From contig CAAGLV010000103.1 in assembly GCA_900770875.1 (NCBI GenBank), positions 1 through 14,861 of the forward strand: a stretch of 14,861 bases of DNA, written 5' to 3'. A model generated the notes under the pieces. It searched no databases and was not told the origin of the DNA. It saw nothing but the letters and a program-made list of their open reading frames with translations. Source of the DNA: Flavobacteriales bacterium. GTDB lineage: Bacteria > Bacteroidota > Bacteroidia > Flavobacteriales > Weeksellaceae. The translations under genes and the position numbers were made by a program. Below are positions 6,847-14,022 of this stretch, piece after piece (the stretch's first letter is position 1; each line of letters begins with the position of its first letter).

Positions 6847-7302
6847 TTATAAATATTCGTTAATATCGATTTGTTTTGGTTGTTGAGCTTCGTGATTGTG
6901 CTCAGAACCTACAAATACGTGTAAATTAGTTAATAATTTGTTACCTAATTTGTTTTTTGGTAACATCCCTTTAACTGATTTCTCAATTAAACGAGCAGGA
7001 TCTTTAGCAAAAACTTCTCTTGCAGTTAAAGATCTTTGTCCTCCTGGGTAACCTGTGTGACGGATGTATAATTTGTCATCCCATTTACCTCCTGTTAATT
7101 GAATTTTTTCAGCATTAATAACGATTACATAATCTCCACAATCTGCATGAGGAGTGAAGTTCGTTTTGTGCTTTCCTCTAATAAGCTTCGCAACACCTGA
7201 CGCTAAACGACCTAATGATAAGTCAGAAGCGTCCACAACTACCCATTCTTTTTGAGCAGTTTCTTTGTTGGCTGATGTAGTTTTGTAACTTAACGTGTCC
7301 AC
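6847..7302 (-). CDS. rplM: 50S ribosomal protein L13, GTG start
   Basis: Early-assembly large-subunit protein. Starting from the GTG at 7302 gives 151 residues beginning (M)DTLSYKT, the family N-terminus in Flavobacteriia. The frame stays open upstream to a TTG at 7338, but those 12 extra residues are not L13-like and sit close to the predicted transcription start. Recognisable segments include WVVVDASDLSLGRLAS, FTPHADCGDYVIVINAEKI, RHTGYPGGQ and GMLPKNKLG, ending HEAQQPKQIDINEYL. First gene of the operon with rpsI, rpsB and tsf. Confidence 0.95.
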   Translation of the reverse strand: MDTLSYKTTSANKETAQKEWVVVDASDLSLGRLASGVAKLIRGKHKTNFTPHADCGDYVIVINAEKIQLTGGKWDDKLYIRHTGYPGGQRSLTAREVFAKDPARLIEKSVKGMLPKNKLGNKLLTNLHVFVGSEHNHEAQQPKQIDINEYL

Positions 7303-7351
7303 TATCTTGATTTTTAATATTTTATAAATTACCGACAATCCGATCGGGGTG

Positions 7352-7382
7352 CAAATGTACTAAATCCTTTTCAATTAACAAA
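7352..7382 (-). promoter_or_regulatory. rplM: Strong Bacteroidetes-type promoter of the rplM operon
   Basis: On the minus strand TTTG (7379-7382), a 19-nt spacer, then TACATTTG (7352-7359) followed by C match the Bacteroidetes promoter pattern fully. The leader to the GTG at 7302 is about 45 nt and begins near a palindromic CCGATCGG (7340-7347), which could form a short hairpin. It is the most complete promoter seen in the window, fitting a highly expressed ribosomal operon. Confidence 0.75.
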
Positions 7383-7474
7383 AGATGTACTTAAATTAAC
7401 ATAGATTTAAATGCAATTTACCCTATATCGAATAATAAGATGCAAAATTAAACTTTTTATTTTAATTTTTTGGA

Positions 7475-8335
7475 TTAATCTTTACTAAATGGTAAAATCT
7501 CTTGTGTTGTAGATCCTAATCCATCTATTCCGTACTCGATGATATCTCCTGGTTTTAACCAAATCTGAGGTGTTTTCCCCATTCCTGATCCGGCTGGTGA
7601 TCCTGTAGAAATAATGTCTCCAGGTAAAAACGACATAAATTGTGATAGGTAAGAAATTAATTTTGGAATACGGTAAATAAAATCGCTTGTATTACCATCT
7701 TGCATTAATTCTCCATTTAATTTTAACCAAATACGTAAGTTGTTTACGTCTTCGATTTCGTCTTTTGTTGCGATAAATGGTCCGATTGGTGCAAATGTAT
7801 CGCATCCTTTTCCTTTATCCCAAGTTCCTCCTCTTTCGGTTTGGAATGCACGTTCAGAGATATCATTAATTAAGGCATAACCATATACATGGTCCATTGC
7901 TTCTTCCTCTGTTACGTTGTTTGCTTTTTTACCAATTACAATACATAATTCTGTTTCCCAGTCCATTTTTGTTGAACCGTTTGGTTGCATAATTCCGTCT
8001 TGTGGTCCGTTAAAAGATTGGTTTGCTTTAATAAACATAATTGGTTCGGCTTGTTGCTCTAAACCTGTTTCTTTTACGTGATCATCAAAATTTAAACCTA
8101 CACATACCATTTTTCCTGGTCGTGTTAATGGTGCACCGATGCGTACATCATCAGCTACTTCTGGTAAAGTAGCTAAATTAGCTTCGATATAGTTTTGTAA
8201 TGCGGTTTGTTTCTCATCATTTCCGAAGAAATTTTCATCATAAATGATTCCTGAAGCTGACACATCGTACTTCTTTTCATTAATGATAACTCCTGATTTT
8301 TCTTGGCCTTTTGGACCAAATCTAAAGATTTTCAT
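7475..8335 (-). CDS. Fumarylacetoacetate hydrolase (FAH) family protein
   Basis: A 286-residue cytosolic enzyme of the FAH superfamily, metal-dependent hydrolases or decarboxylases acting on beta-diketo or 2-keto acids. After a small N-terminal domain, the catalytic domain starts around 73. Visible landmarks are VCVGLNFDDHVKETG (77-91), metal ligands in WETEL (E127, E129) and INDISER (D158), the substrate loop GKGCDTFAPIGP, and the late GDIISTGSPAGSG. It most resembles the FAHD1 and 2,4-diketo-3-deoxy-sugar-acid hydrolase group (acylpyruvase, oxaloacetate decarboxylase or ulosonic-acid hydrolase), but the substrate cannot be read from the sequence. No sugar-acid or tyrosine-degradation neighbours are present. 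Monocistronic, with its own promoter and a terminator immediately upstream. Confidence 0.92.
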   Translation of the reverse strand: MKIFRFGPKGQEKSGVIINEKKYDVSASGIIYDENFFGNDEKQTALQNYIEANLATLPEVADDVRIGAPLTRPGKMVCVGLNFDDHVKETGLEQQAEPIMFIKANQSFNGPQDGIMQPNGSTKMDWETELCIVIGKKANNVTEEEAMDHVYGYALINDISERAFQTERGGTWDKGKGCDTFAPIGPFIATKDEIEDVNNLRIWLKLNGELMQDGNTSDFIYRIPKLISYLSQFMSFLPGDIISTGSPAGSGMGKTPQIWLKPGDIIEYGIDGLGSTTQEILPFSKD

Positions 8336-8361
8336 GACTTTGATATTTTTTTCCCAAGGGG

Positions 8362-8369
8362 CAAATATA
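8362..8369 (-). promoter_or_regulatory. Putative promoter of the FAH-family gene, -7 box
   Basis: TATATTTG followed by CCCC on the minus strand matches TAnnTTTGC and lies 26 nt upstream of the ATG at 8335. The expected -33 position falls inside the terminator hairpin of the preceding gene and has no TTTG. Confidence 0.5.
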
Positions 8370-8379
8370 CAAAGACAAA

Positions 8380-8404
8380 AAGGGATTCTTATTCAGAATC
8401 CCTT
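8380..8404 (-). terminator. Intrinsic terminator of the acyl-CoA dehydrogenase transcript
   Basis: A perfect 10-bp stem, AAGGGATTCT (8380-8389) with AGAATCCCTT (8395-8404), around a 5-nt loop. Read on the minus strand it runs into T5. It lies 23 nt after the acyl-CoA dehydrogenase stop and directly abuts the promoter of the next gene. Confidence 0.87.
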
Positions 8405-8427
8405 ATTTTATGATAAAATTCAGTTTT

Positions 8428-9570
8428 TTATCCTTTAGCAATACCTCTAGAAATTACAATTTTCTGAATTTCTGATGTACCTTCGTAGATTTGTGTAATT
8501 TTTGCATCGCGCATCATTCGTTCTACATGATATTCGCGTACATAACCATTTCCTCCGTGAATTTGAACTGCTTCTGTTGTAACATTCATCGCTGTAGTTG
8601 ATGCAAATAATTTTGCCATTGCTCCGGAAATCGAAATATCTTGTCCTGCATCTTTTTCGGCTGCTGCTTTATAACATAACATACGAGCTGCTGTGATATT
8701 TGTTGCCATATCGGCTAATTTAAATGCAACTGCTTGGTGATTGATGATTTCGGTTTTAAAAGCTTTACGAATTTTAGCATAATCTAATGCTAATTCGTAT
8801 GCTCCTTGCGCAATTCCTAATGCTTGGGATGCGATACCGATACGTCCGCCATTTAAAACATTCATTGCAAAGGCGAATCCAAATCCATCTTCTCCGATAC
8901 GGTTTTCTTTTGGTACTTTTACGTCGTTAAAGAATAATGAGTGTGTATCAGATCCGCGGATTCCCATTTTATTTTCTTTTGGTCCGATTTCGAACCCTTC
9001 CCATCCTTTTTCTACAATAAAGGCGTTAATTCCTTTATGTCCTTTTTCTGGATGTGTGTGTGCAATTACTAAGTATGTTGAAGCGTTTCCTCCGTTTGTT
9101 ATCCAGTTTTTTGTACCGTTTAACAAATAGTAATCGCCCATATCTACTGCTGTTGTTTTTTGTGATGTTGCATCAGAACCTGCATCTGGCTCGGATAAAC
9201 AAAATGCTCCGATAACTTGTCCTGTAGCTAATGGAACTAAATATTTTTGTTTTTGTTCTTCTGAACAGTATTTTTCCATCCCAGCGCAAACTAATGAGTT
9301 ATTTACTGACATTACTACTGCTGCAGAAGCATCTACTTTTGCAATTTCTTCCATTGCGATAACGTATGATACGCTATCTAATCCTGAACCTCCGTATTTA
9401 GGGTCTACCATCATTCCTAAAAATCCTAATTCTCCCATTTTTTTTACGGCATCGTATGGGAAAGTAGAAGTTTCGTCGCGTTCGATTACTCCTGGCAATA
9501 ATTCTGTTCTGGCAAAATCTCTGGCAGCTTGTTGAATCATTAGCTGCTCTTCGTTCAATTCAAAGTTCAT
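8428..9570 (-). CDS. Acyl-CoA dehydrogenase, short-chain (butyryl-CoA type)
   Basis: A 380-residue FAD enzyme that introduces the alpha,beta double bond in acyl-CoA and passes electrons to electron-transfer flavoprotein. Three-domain family architecture is visible: helical N-domain (1-120), beta-domain with FCLSEPDAGSDA (123-134) and NWITNGG (155-161), and C-domain with AVQIHGGNGYVREYHVERMMRDA. The catalytic base is E363 in QIYEGTSEIQ, the position used by short-chain and butyryl-CoA dehydrogenases. Chain-length or branched-chain preference cannot be settled by eye. It starts 28 nt after porT and is probably the last gene of the cluster from 11717, though a separate promoter is possible. No thiolase, hydratase or etf genes adjoin it. 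Confidence 0.95.
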   Translation of the reverse strand: MNFELNEEQLMIQQAARDFARTELLPGVIERDETSTFPYDAVKKMGELGFLGMMVDPKYGGSGLDSVSYVIAMEEIAKVDASAAVVMSVNNSLVCAGMEKYCSEEQKQKYLVPLATGQVIGAFCLSEPDAGSDATSQKTTAVDMGDYYLLNGTKNWITNGGNASTYLVIAHTHPEKGHKGINAFIVEKGWEGFEIGPKENKMGIRGSDTHSLFFNDVKVPKENRIGEDGFGFAFAMNVLNGGRIGIASQALGIAQGAYELALDYAKIRKAFKTEIINHQAVAFKLADMATNITAARMLCYKAAAEKDAGQDISISGAMAKLFASTTAMNVTTEAVQIHGGNGYVREYHVERMMRDAKITQIYEGTSEIQKIVISRGIAKG

Positions 9571-9598
9571 GATTATATTTTTGTGGTTTTATTAATAA

Positions 9599-10372
9599 TT
9601 ATTCAAATTTTAATGAGAAAACTACCGAACGAGTATGTATTGAGTTTAATGTATTAGCGTAACCGTATGTACCTGGTTTATCTGGTACTAATTCGTTATT
9701 TAAAAAGAATATACCTTTTAATGATGGTGTTAATTTGAAACGTTTAAAATAAATTTCGATTCCCATTTCGGCTTGCCAGTTAAAGTTATTTGCGTTTGTA
9801 CGAAACACTTGTGCTTGGTTATCATCTTCTTTTTTCTCGTTCGATTGTAAATTGTTTGCATACCCAAATCCACCTTGTATATAAGGTCTGGTATTAAACC
9901 AACGATCGCCTGTATAGTTTAATAATAATGGGATGTCTATATAAGTAGATTTTACTTCTCTTCTATTGTATTTAGGATCTAATCCACTTTCTTCTGAGAC
10001 ATCGATATTATGAAATATTAATGTACGTTGACCAAAATGAACACCAGGTTCTGTTTTTAAAGAAAAATGGTCGTCGATTCTTAGTTTTCCTATTAATCCA
10101 ACAGAAAAACCTAATTTTGATTCTTGGCCTACGTAAACCAATCCGTATTGGTTAACGCCATCATCTTCTGATGTAGCATTTTCTACTTCATTATATTGAG
10201 CTTTGGGCGATATTTTATAGGACATAGTGTTTACTCCTAAATAATATCCAAAAGAAAACTTCTTTTCGTCTTGCTCTGTTCGATACCATTCTCTATCAGA
10301 ATTTGGCCTAAATTGCGCATGTAATAGAGCTGCAGCAGTTAATGCAATAGCTGTTAGTAAATCTTTTCTCAT
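9599..10372 (-). CDS. porT: PorT/SprT family outer-membrane protein of the type IX secretion and gliding system
   Basis: A 257-residue exported protein with signal peptide 1-19 (MRKDLLTAIALTAAALLHA, then Q). It is followed by FSFGYYLGVNTMSYKI and a series of amphipathic beta strands ending SVVFSLKFE with a terminal aromatic-containing strand, as expected for an outer-membrane beta-barrel. This arrangement and its position directly after ubiE match PorT (SprT in Flavobacterium), needed for type IX secretion of sorting-domain proteins. Two such substrates are encoded at 3126-4514. The gap from ubiE is 28 nt, suggesting co-transcription. The other core T9SS genes (porK-N, sov, porU) are not in the window. 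Confidence 0.87.
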   Translation of the reverse strand: MRKDLLTAIALTAAALLHAQFRPNSDREWYRTEQDEKKFSFGYYLGVNTMSYKISPKAQYNEVENATSEDDGVNQYGLVYVGQESKLGFSVGLIGKLRIDDHFSLKTEPGVHFGQRTLIFHNIDVSEESGLDPKYNRREVKSTYIDIPLLLNYTGDRWFNTRPYIQGGFGYANNLQSNEKKEDDNQAQVFRTNANNFNWQAEMGIEIYFKRFKLTPSLKGIFFLNNELVPDKPGTYGYANTLNSIHTRSVVFSLKFE

Positions 10373-10400
10373 ATAGTGTTAAAACGTGTTGCAAGTGTAA

Positions 10401-11135
10401 TTATTTTATGCTCTTATAGATACTTGCTATTCCAAATGTAAGTTTTTTATCAATAGGTTGCGAAAATTTTACATTTTTTAAAATATTTTTCATCTCTTCG
10501 CCATGAGGAAATGCTGCCACAGAATCGGGTAAATACGTGTAAGCACTTTGGTCTTTTGAGATTAGTTTACCGATTGCTGGTAAAATATTTTTTGAATAAA
10601 AAGTATACAATTGTTTCATTGGGAAACTTGTTGGATACGAAAACTCTAAGATAATAAAAGTTCCACCTGGTTTTAAAATTCGATAAATTTCGGCTAAACC
10701 TTTTTCTAGATTTTCGAAGTTACGAACACCAAATGATACAGTAATGCAATCGAATGTGTTATCCTCGAATGGTAAATTTTCCGAATCGCCTTGTATCATT
10801 GTTACGCGATTTGTTAATCCTTCGGCTTCTACTTTTTTACGACCAACCTCTAACATACCGGCAGATAAATCTAATCCTGTAATTTGGGCCGATGTATTTT
10901 TAGCCATCATAATTGCTAAATCGCCTGTTCCTGTTGCAATATCTAAAATTGTGTTTGGCTTTGCAGCTTGCACCATTTTAATTACATCTTTACGCCATTG
11001 AATATCGATTCCGCCCGATAAAATACGGTTTAATAAATCGTATTTTGGCGAAATGTTATCAAACATCTGTTCTACTTGTTTTTTCTTACTTAAATCAGAT
11101 GCTTCGTATGGTGTAATATTATCGTGTTTTGCCAT
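10401..11135 (-). CDS. ubiE: Demethylmenaquinone methyltransferase (UbiE/MenG)
   Basis: SAM-dependent C-methyltransferase catalysing the last step of menaquinone synthesis; organisms of this type make menaquinone rather than ubiquinone. The 244 residues show the family signature VEQMFDNISPKYDLLNRILSGG near 22-43, the SAM-binding ILDIATGTGDLA, LPFEDNTFDCITVSFGVRN, RILKPGGTF and the late AYTYLPDSVAAFP. The ATG at 11135 (MAKHDN) is preceded by an A-rich stretch. It starts 24 nt after the unknown membrane-anchored gene and is followed 28 nt later by porT, probably as one transcript. Confidence 0.97.
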   Translation of the reverse strand: MAKHDNITPYEASDLSKKKQVEQMFDNISPKYDLLNRILSGGIDIQWRKDVIKMVQAAKPNTILDIATGTGDLAIMMAKNTSAQITGLDLSAGMLEVGRKKVEAEGLTNRVTMIQGDSENLPFEDNTFDCITVSFGVRNFENLEKGLAEIYRILKPGGTFIILEFSYPTSFPMKQLYTFYSKNILPAIGKLISKDQSAYTYLPDSVAAFPHGEEMKNILKNVKFSQPIDKKLTFGIASIYKSIK

Positions 11136-11159
11136 TTTTTTAAAATCTTAATTTGGTAT

Positions 11160-11717
11160 TTATTCGTAGTTTTCAAAGTAAAACTGTTTAAAGTCTTCTT
11201 TGTTAAAAATTTTAGATAAATCTGTTTTCTTGTCTCCACTTTTTAAGAAGATACGAGGATATTTTTGATCTAAATTGTAATAAAAATCTTCGATATATAA
11301 GTCGTCTTCTTTAGAAATTATTCCTAAATAAGCTTTGTTATCTATCGCGATATTTCTCGAAGTAAAGATAGAATCCTTTTCGGGTCTAACCCCATAAGGA
11401 CGCGTAAAAACATAATAATCTGATAACGTTGGATTAAATAAACCAGATGCTTTATTAATTTCGATTATTGTATCTACTTTTTTATCTTTAAAATCGTACT
11501 TAATCGCATGCTTTCCTTTAGGTAAATCTAAACGCACAAATTGTTGTGGAGCAATTGTATAAACCTGCTCATCTATCTGCAAATTAATTGTTTGATCGCT
11601 TGGATTATCAATCAAATAACCATCATCTTTACTTAATATAAAGTTATAAATTACTACTATTACACCTAGCAAGCCAAGTACTAATAGTAAACCAATTAAA
11701 GAAGGATTTTTTTTCAT
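11160..11717 (-). CDS. Membrane-anchored protein of unknown function, first gene of the ubiE-porT cluster
   Basis: I do not recognise a family. The 185-residue product has a positively charged start (MKKNPS), a single strong hydrophobic segment at about 7-28 and then a soluble domain of alternating strands and charged turns (for example YLIDNPSDQTINLQIDEQVYTIAPQ). The hydrophobic segment lacks a clear signal-peptidase site, so an N-terminal inner-membrane anchor with a periplasmic domain is likely. The first half of the soluble part (residues 33-80) has a beta-sandwich-like rhythm (VRLDLPKGKHAIKYDFKDKKVDTIIEI); the rest is aromatic-rich and acidic. It is close upstream of ubiE, so it may be co-expressed with menaquinone or T9SS functions, but no role is shown. 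Confidence 0.75.
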   Translation of the reverse strand: MKKNPSLIGLLLVLGLLGVIVVIYNFILSKDDGYLIDNPSDQTINLQIDEQVYTIAPQQFVRLDLPKGKHAIKYDFKDKKVDTIIEINKASGLFNPTLSDYYVFTRPYGVRPEKDSIFTSRNIAIDNKAYLGIISKEDDLYIEDFYYNLDQKYPRIFLKSGDKKTDLSKIFNKEDFKQFYFENYE

Positions 11718-11721
11718 GGGG

Positions 11722-11729
11722 CTAAATTA
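11722..11729 (-). promoter_or_regulatory. Weak promoter-like box upstream of the 11717-8428 cluster
   Basis: The minus strand reads TAATTTAG followed by CCCC, one mismatch from TAnnTTTG, only 4 nt before the ATG at 11717. The C-rich tail resembles the rplM and FAH-gene promoters. That proximity would imply a nearly leaderless transcript, so the call is tentative. Confidence 0.3.
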
Positions 11730-11794
11730 CGTAGAGAATATTAAACTGTAAATAAGTTACCCATATTTTTTATTTTATGTTTTAATGAAATGTT

Positions 11795-11802
11795 TACCTT
11801 TG
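11795..11802 (+). promoter_or_regulatory. Putative promoter of the ketoacyl synthase-aroC pair, -7 box
   Basis: TACCTTTG matches TAnnTTTG and lies 31 nt upstream of the ATG at 11834. There is no TTG at the expected -33 position. Located in the 116-nt spacer between divergent units. Confidence 0.45.
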
Positions 11803-11833
11803 TCTAAAGAATATAAGACTTGAGTTCATTAAA

Positions 11834-12907
11834 ATGATAAATTCTATAATTACTGGTTCAGGACATTACTTACCAAATCGTATCATAAAAAATTCGCACT
11901 TTCATGCTTATGAATTTTACGACGAAAATGGTAATAAGATCGAAAAACCAGGTCACGAAATCACACAGAAATTTGAAGAAATAACAGAAATTAAAGAACG
12001 TCGTTACGTTGAAGACGACTTATTAAACTCTGATATCGCAACATTTGCTGCACAAAAAGCAATAGAAGAAGCTGGTATAAATCCCGAAGAATTAGATTAC
12101 ATTATTGTAGGACACAATTTTGGTGATATTGACCCTATCGGAAGACAAATCGATATTATGCCTTCTATTTCGGCAAAAATTAAACATAAATTAGGGATTA
12201 AAAATTTAAAATGTATCCCTTACGATATGACTTTTGGTTGCCCAGGATGGGTAGAAAGTTTAATCTTAGCACATCAATTTATCCAAGCTAAAATTGCTAA
12301 AAAAGTTTTAGTAATTGGGTCGGATACTTTATCGCGCGCCTCAGATCCACACGATCGTTCGGCTATGATTTTTGCCGATGGTGCTGGTGCTGTAGTTTTA
12401 GAAGCTAAAGAAGACGACCATAAATACGGAATTTTAAACCACGAAACGTTAAGTTATACTGGCGACGAATTAACATATTTAGTTAACGGAAAATCGTTTA
12501 ATCCAAACTACAAAGGATCGATTAAAAACATTAATATGAAAGGTCGTAAAGTTTACGAATTTGTATTAAGAAATGTTCCACCTGCATTAAAAGCTTTATT
12601 AGACGCAAGCAACTTAGATATTGATGATATTGATAAAATATTATTACATCAAGCCAATGCAAAAATGGATCATGCCATGATCGAGCGTTTATATAAATTA
12701 TACAACAAAAAAGCACCCGAAAATATCGACCCAATGACGGTTCAGTTTTTAGGAAACACATCAGTAGCAACGGTGCCAACAATGTTCGATTTAATTAAAA
12801 AAGGAGATTTACAACCTCATCAATTTAAAGCTAACGATAAAATTATTATGGCTTCGGTTGGTGCAACAATGAATATAAACGCAGTAATATATCAATTCGA
12901 AAAATAA
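11834..12907 (+). CDS. FabH-like 3-oxoacyl-ACP synthase III (ketoacyl synthase III family)
   Basis: A 357-residue thiolase-fold condensing enzyme. The catalytic triad is intact: Cys136 in DMTFGCPGWV, His272 in LLHQANAKMD and Asn308 in FLGNTSVATVPT. Family members condense acyl-CoA with malonyl-ACP to start fatty-acid synthesis, or make specialised acyl products. It is longer than typical FabH (about 320-335). Extra residues near the N-terminus (YDENGNKIEKPGHEI, about 29-43) and around 97-117 (GDIDPIGRQIDIMPS...) probably reshape the acyl pocket, and the FGCPGW context differs from the usual CxGF of housekeeping FabH. The final SVGATMN replaces the usual glycine-rich GAGF-type loop. It precedes aroC by 7 nt. 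It may be a second KAS III rather than the main one; the substrate is not deducible. Confidence 0.87.
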   Translation: MINSIITGSGHYLPNRIIKNSHFHAYEFYDENGNKIEKPGHEITQKFEEITEIKERRYVEDDLLNSDIATFAAQKAIEEAGINPEELDYIIVGHNFGDIDPIGRQIDIMPSISAKIKHKLGIKNLKCIPYDMTFGCPGWVESLILAHQFIQAKIAKKVLVIGSDTLSRASDPHDRSAMIFADGAGAVVLEAKEDDHKYGILNHETLSYTGDELTYLVNGKSFNPNYKGSIKNINMKGRKVYEFVLRNVPPALKALLDASNLDIDDIDKILLHQANAKMDHAMIERLYKLYNKKAPENIDPMTVQFLGNTSVATVPTMFDLIKKGDLQPHQFKANDKIIMASVGATMNINAVIYQFEK

Positions 12908-12914
12908 TTAAATT

Positions 12915-13973
12915 TTGAACTCTTTCGGAAGACTATTTAAAATCTCTACTTTTGGAGAAAGCCATGGTATTGCCATTGGCGGAGTAATTGATGGTGTACC
13001 CAGCGGAATCCAATTAGATTTTGAATGGATACAACAACAATTAGATCGTCGTAAACCAGGACAATCGGCAATTGTAACACAACGCAAAGAACCAGATACC
13101 GTACAATTTTTATCTGGTATTATGGATGGTTTTACAACTGGCGCATCAATTGGTTTTATTATCCCAAACGACAATCAAAAATCGCACGATTACGATCACA
13201 TTAAAGATGTTTATCGTCCTTCGCATGCCGATTTTACGTATAGCAAAAAATACGGAACACGCGACCATCGCGGTGGCGGACGCACATCTGCTCGCGAAAC
13301 TGCAAATTGGGTAGTTGGTGGCGCTGTTGCAAAGCACATTATTCCCGACATTAAAATTACTGCTTACGTTAGCGGTGTTGGAGAAATTAAATTAACAAAA
13401 GATTATAGTAAATATAATTTCTCCAATATCGAAGAAACTGCAGTTCGTTGTCCTGATTTAGATGTTGCCGAGCAAATGATTGAACGCATTAAACAAATCC
13501 GAAAAGAAGGCGACACAATTGGTGGCGAAGTTACATGTGTAATACAAAATGTACCTGTTGGTTTAGGCGAGCCTATTTTTGATAAATTACATGCTCGTTT
13601 AGGACAAGCTATGTTATCTATTAACGCTGTAAAAGGTTTTGAATATGGCGAAGGTTTTGCTTGTACAACAATGAAAGGATCGGAGATGAACGATCAATTT
13701 AATTTAGACGGCACAACTAAAACAAATTATTCGGGCGGAATACAAGGTGGTGTTTCGAACGGAATGGACATTTATTTTAAAGTAGCTTTTAAACCTGTTG
13801 CTACATTAATGCAAGCGCAAACTACCTTAAATGCAAATGGCGAAATGGTAGAAATGCACGGCAAAGGACGACACGATCCTTGCGTAGTACCAAGAGCCGT
13901 TCCTATTGTAGAAGCCTTAGCTGCAATGACGATTGCCGATATGCTTTTAATTCAAAGAACAAGAAATATTTAA
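12915..13973 (+). CDS. aroC: Chorismate synthase, TTG start
   Basis: Converts 5-enolpyruvylshikimate-3-phosphate to chorismate using reduced FMN, the last step of the shikimate pathway. The 352 residues contain all three family signatures: STFGESHG (11-18), the RPSHADFTYSKKYGTRDHRG region with GGRTSARET (about 102-130), and RHDPCVVPRAVPIVEA near the end. The start is TTG at 12915: homologues begin (M)NSFGR or AGNSFGR, an in-frame TAA stands only one codon upstream (12909-12911), and no ATG is available before these conserved residues. The 7-nt gap after the ketoacyl synthase suggests translational coupling. A strong terminator follows 3 nt after the stop. Confidence 0.96.
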   Translation: MNSFGRLFKISTFGESHGIAIGGVIDGVPSGIQLDFEWIQQQLDRRKPGQSAIVTQRKEPDTVQFLSGIMDGFTTGASIGFIIPNDNQKSHDYDHIKDVYRPSHADFTYSKKYGTRDHRGGGRTSARETANWVVGGAVAKHIIPDIKITAYVSGVGEIKLTKDYSKYNFSNIEETAVRCPDLDVAEQMIERIKQIRKEGDTIGGEVTCVIQNVPVGLGEPIFDKLHARLGQAMLSINAVKGFEYGEGFACTTMKGSEMNDQFNLDGTTKTNYSGGIQGGVSNGMDIYFKVAFKPVATLMQAQTTLNANGEMVEMHGKGRHDPCVVPRAVPIVEALAAMTIADMLLIQRTRNI

Positions 13974-13976
13974 AGA

Positions 13977-14022
13977 ACTAAAAAAAGTCGCTCAATTATA
14001 AAATTGAGCGACTTTTTTTAGT
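13977..14022. terminator. Bidirectional intrinsic terminator between aroC and the convergent unknown gene
   Basis: A perfect inverted repeat, arms 13977-13997 and 14002-14022, around an ATAA loop. The GC-containing part is GTCGCTCAATT / AATTGAGCGAC, flanked by A7 on the left and T7 on the right, so it supplies a U-tract in both directions. It begins 3 nt after the aroC stop and ends at the stop codon of the opposite gene (14023). Confidence 0.93.

Noticed and set aside
7444..7469. AT-only hairpin after the FAH-family gene (AAAATTAAA / TTTAATTTT)
   Set aside because: No GC pairs and no T-tract beyond the stem on the gene's strand; expected by chance in DNA this AT-rich.
9599..10372. A complete T9SS or gliding locus around porT
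   Set aside because: Only porT itself is present; neighbours are menaquinone and acyl-CoA genes, matching the usual solitary ubiE-porT linkage.
12531..13337. Several open frames antisense to or shifted within the ketoacyl synthase and aroC genes
   Set aside because: Shadows of two strongly conserved genes with no plausible start or domain.
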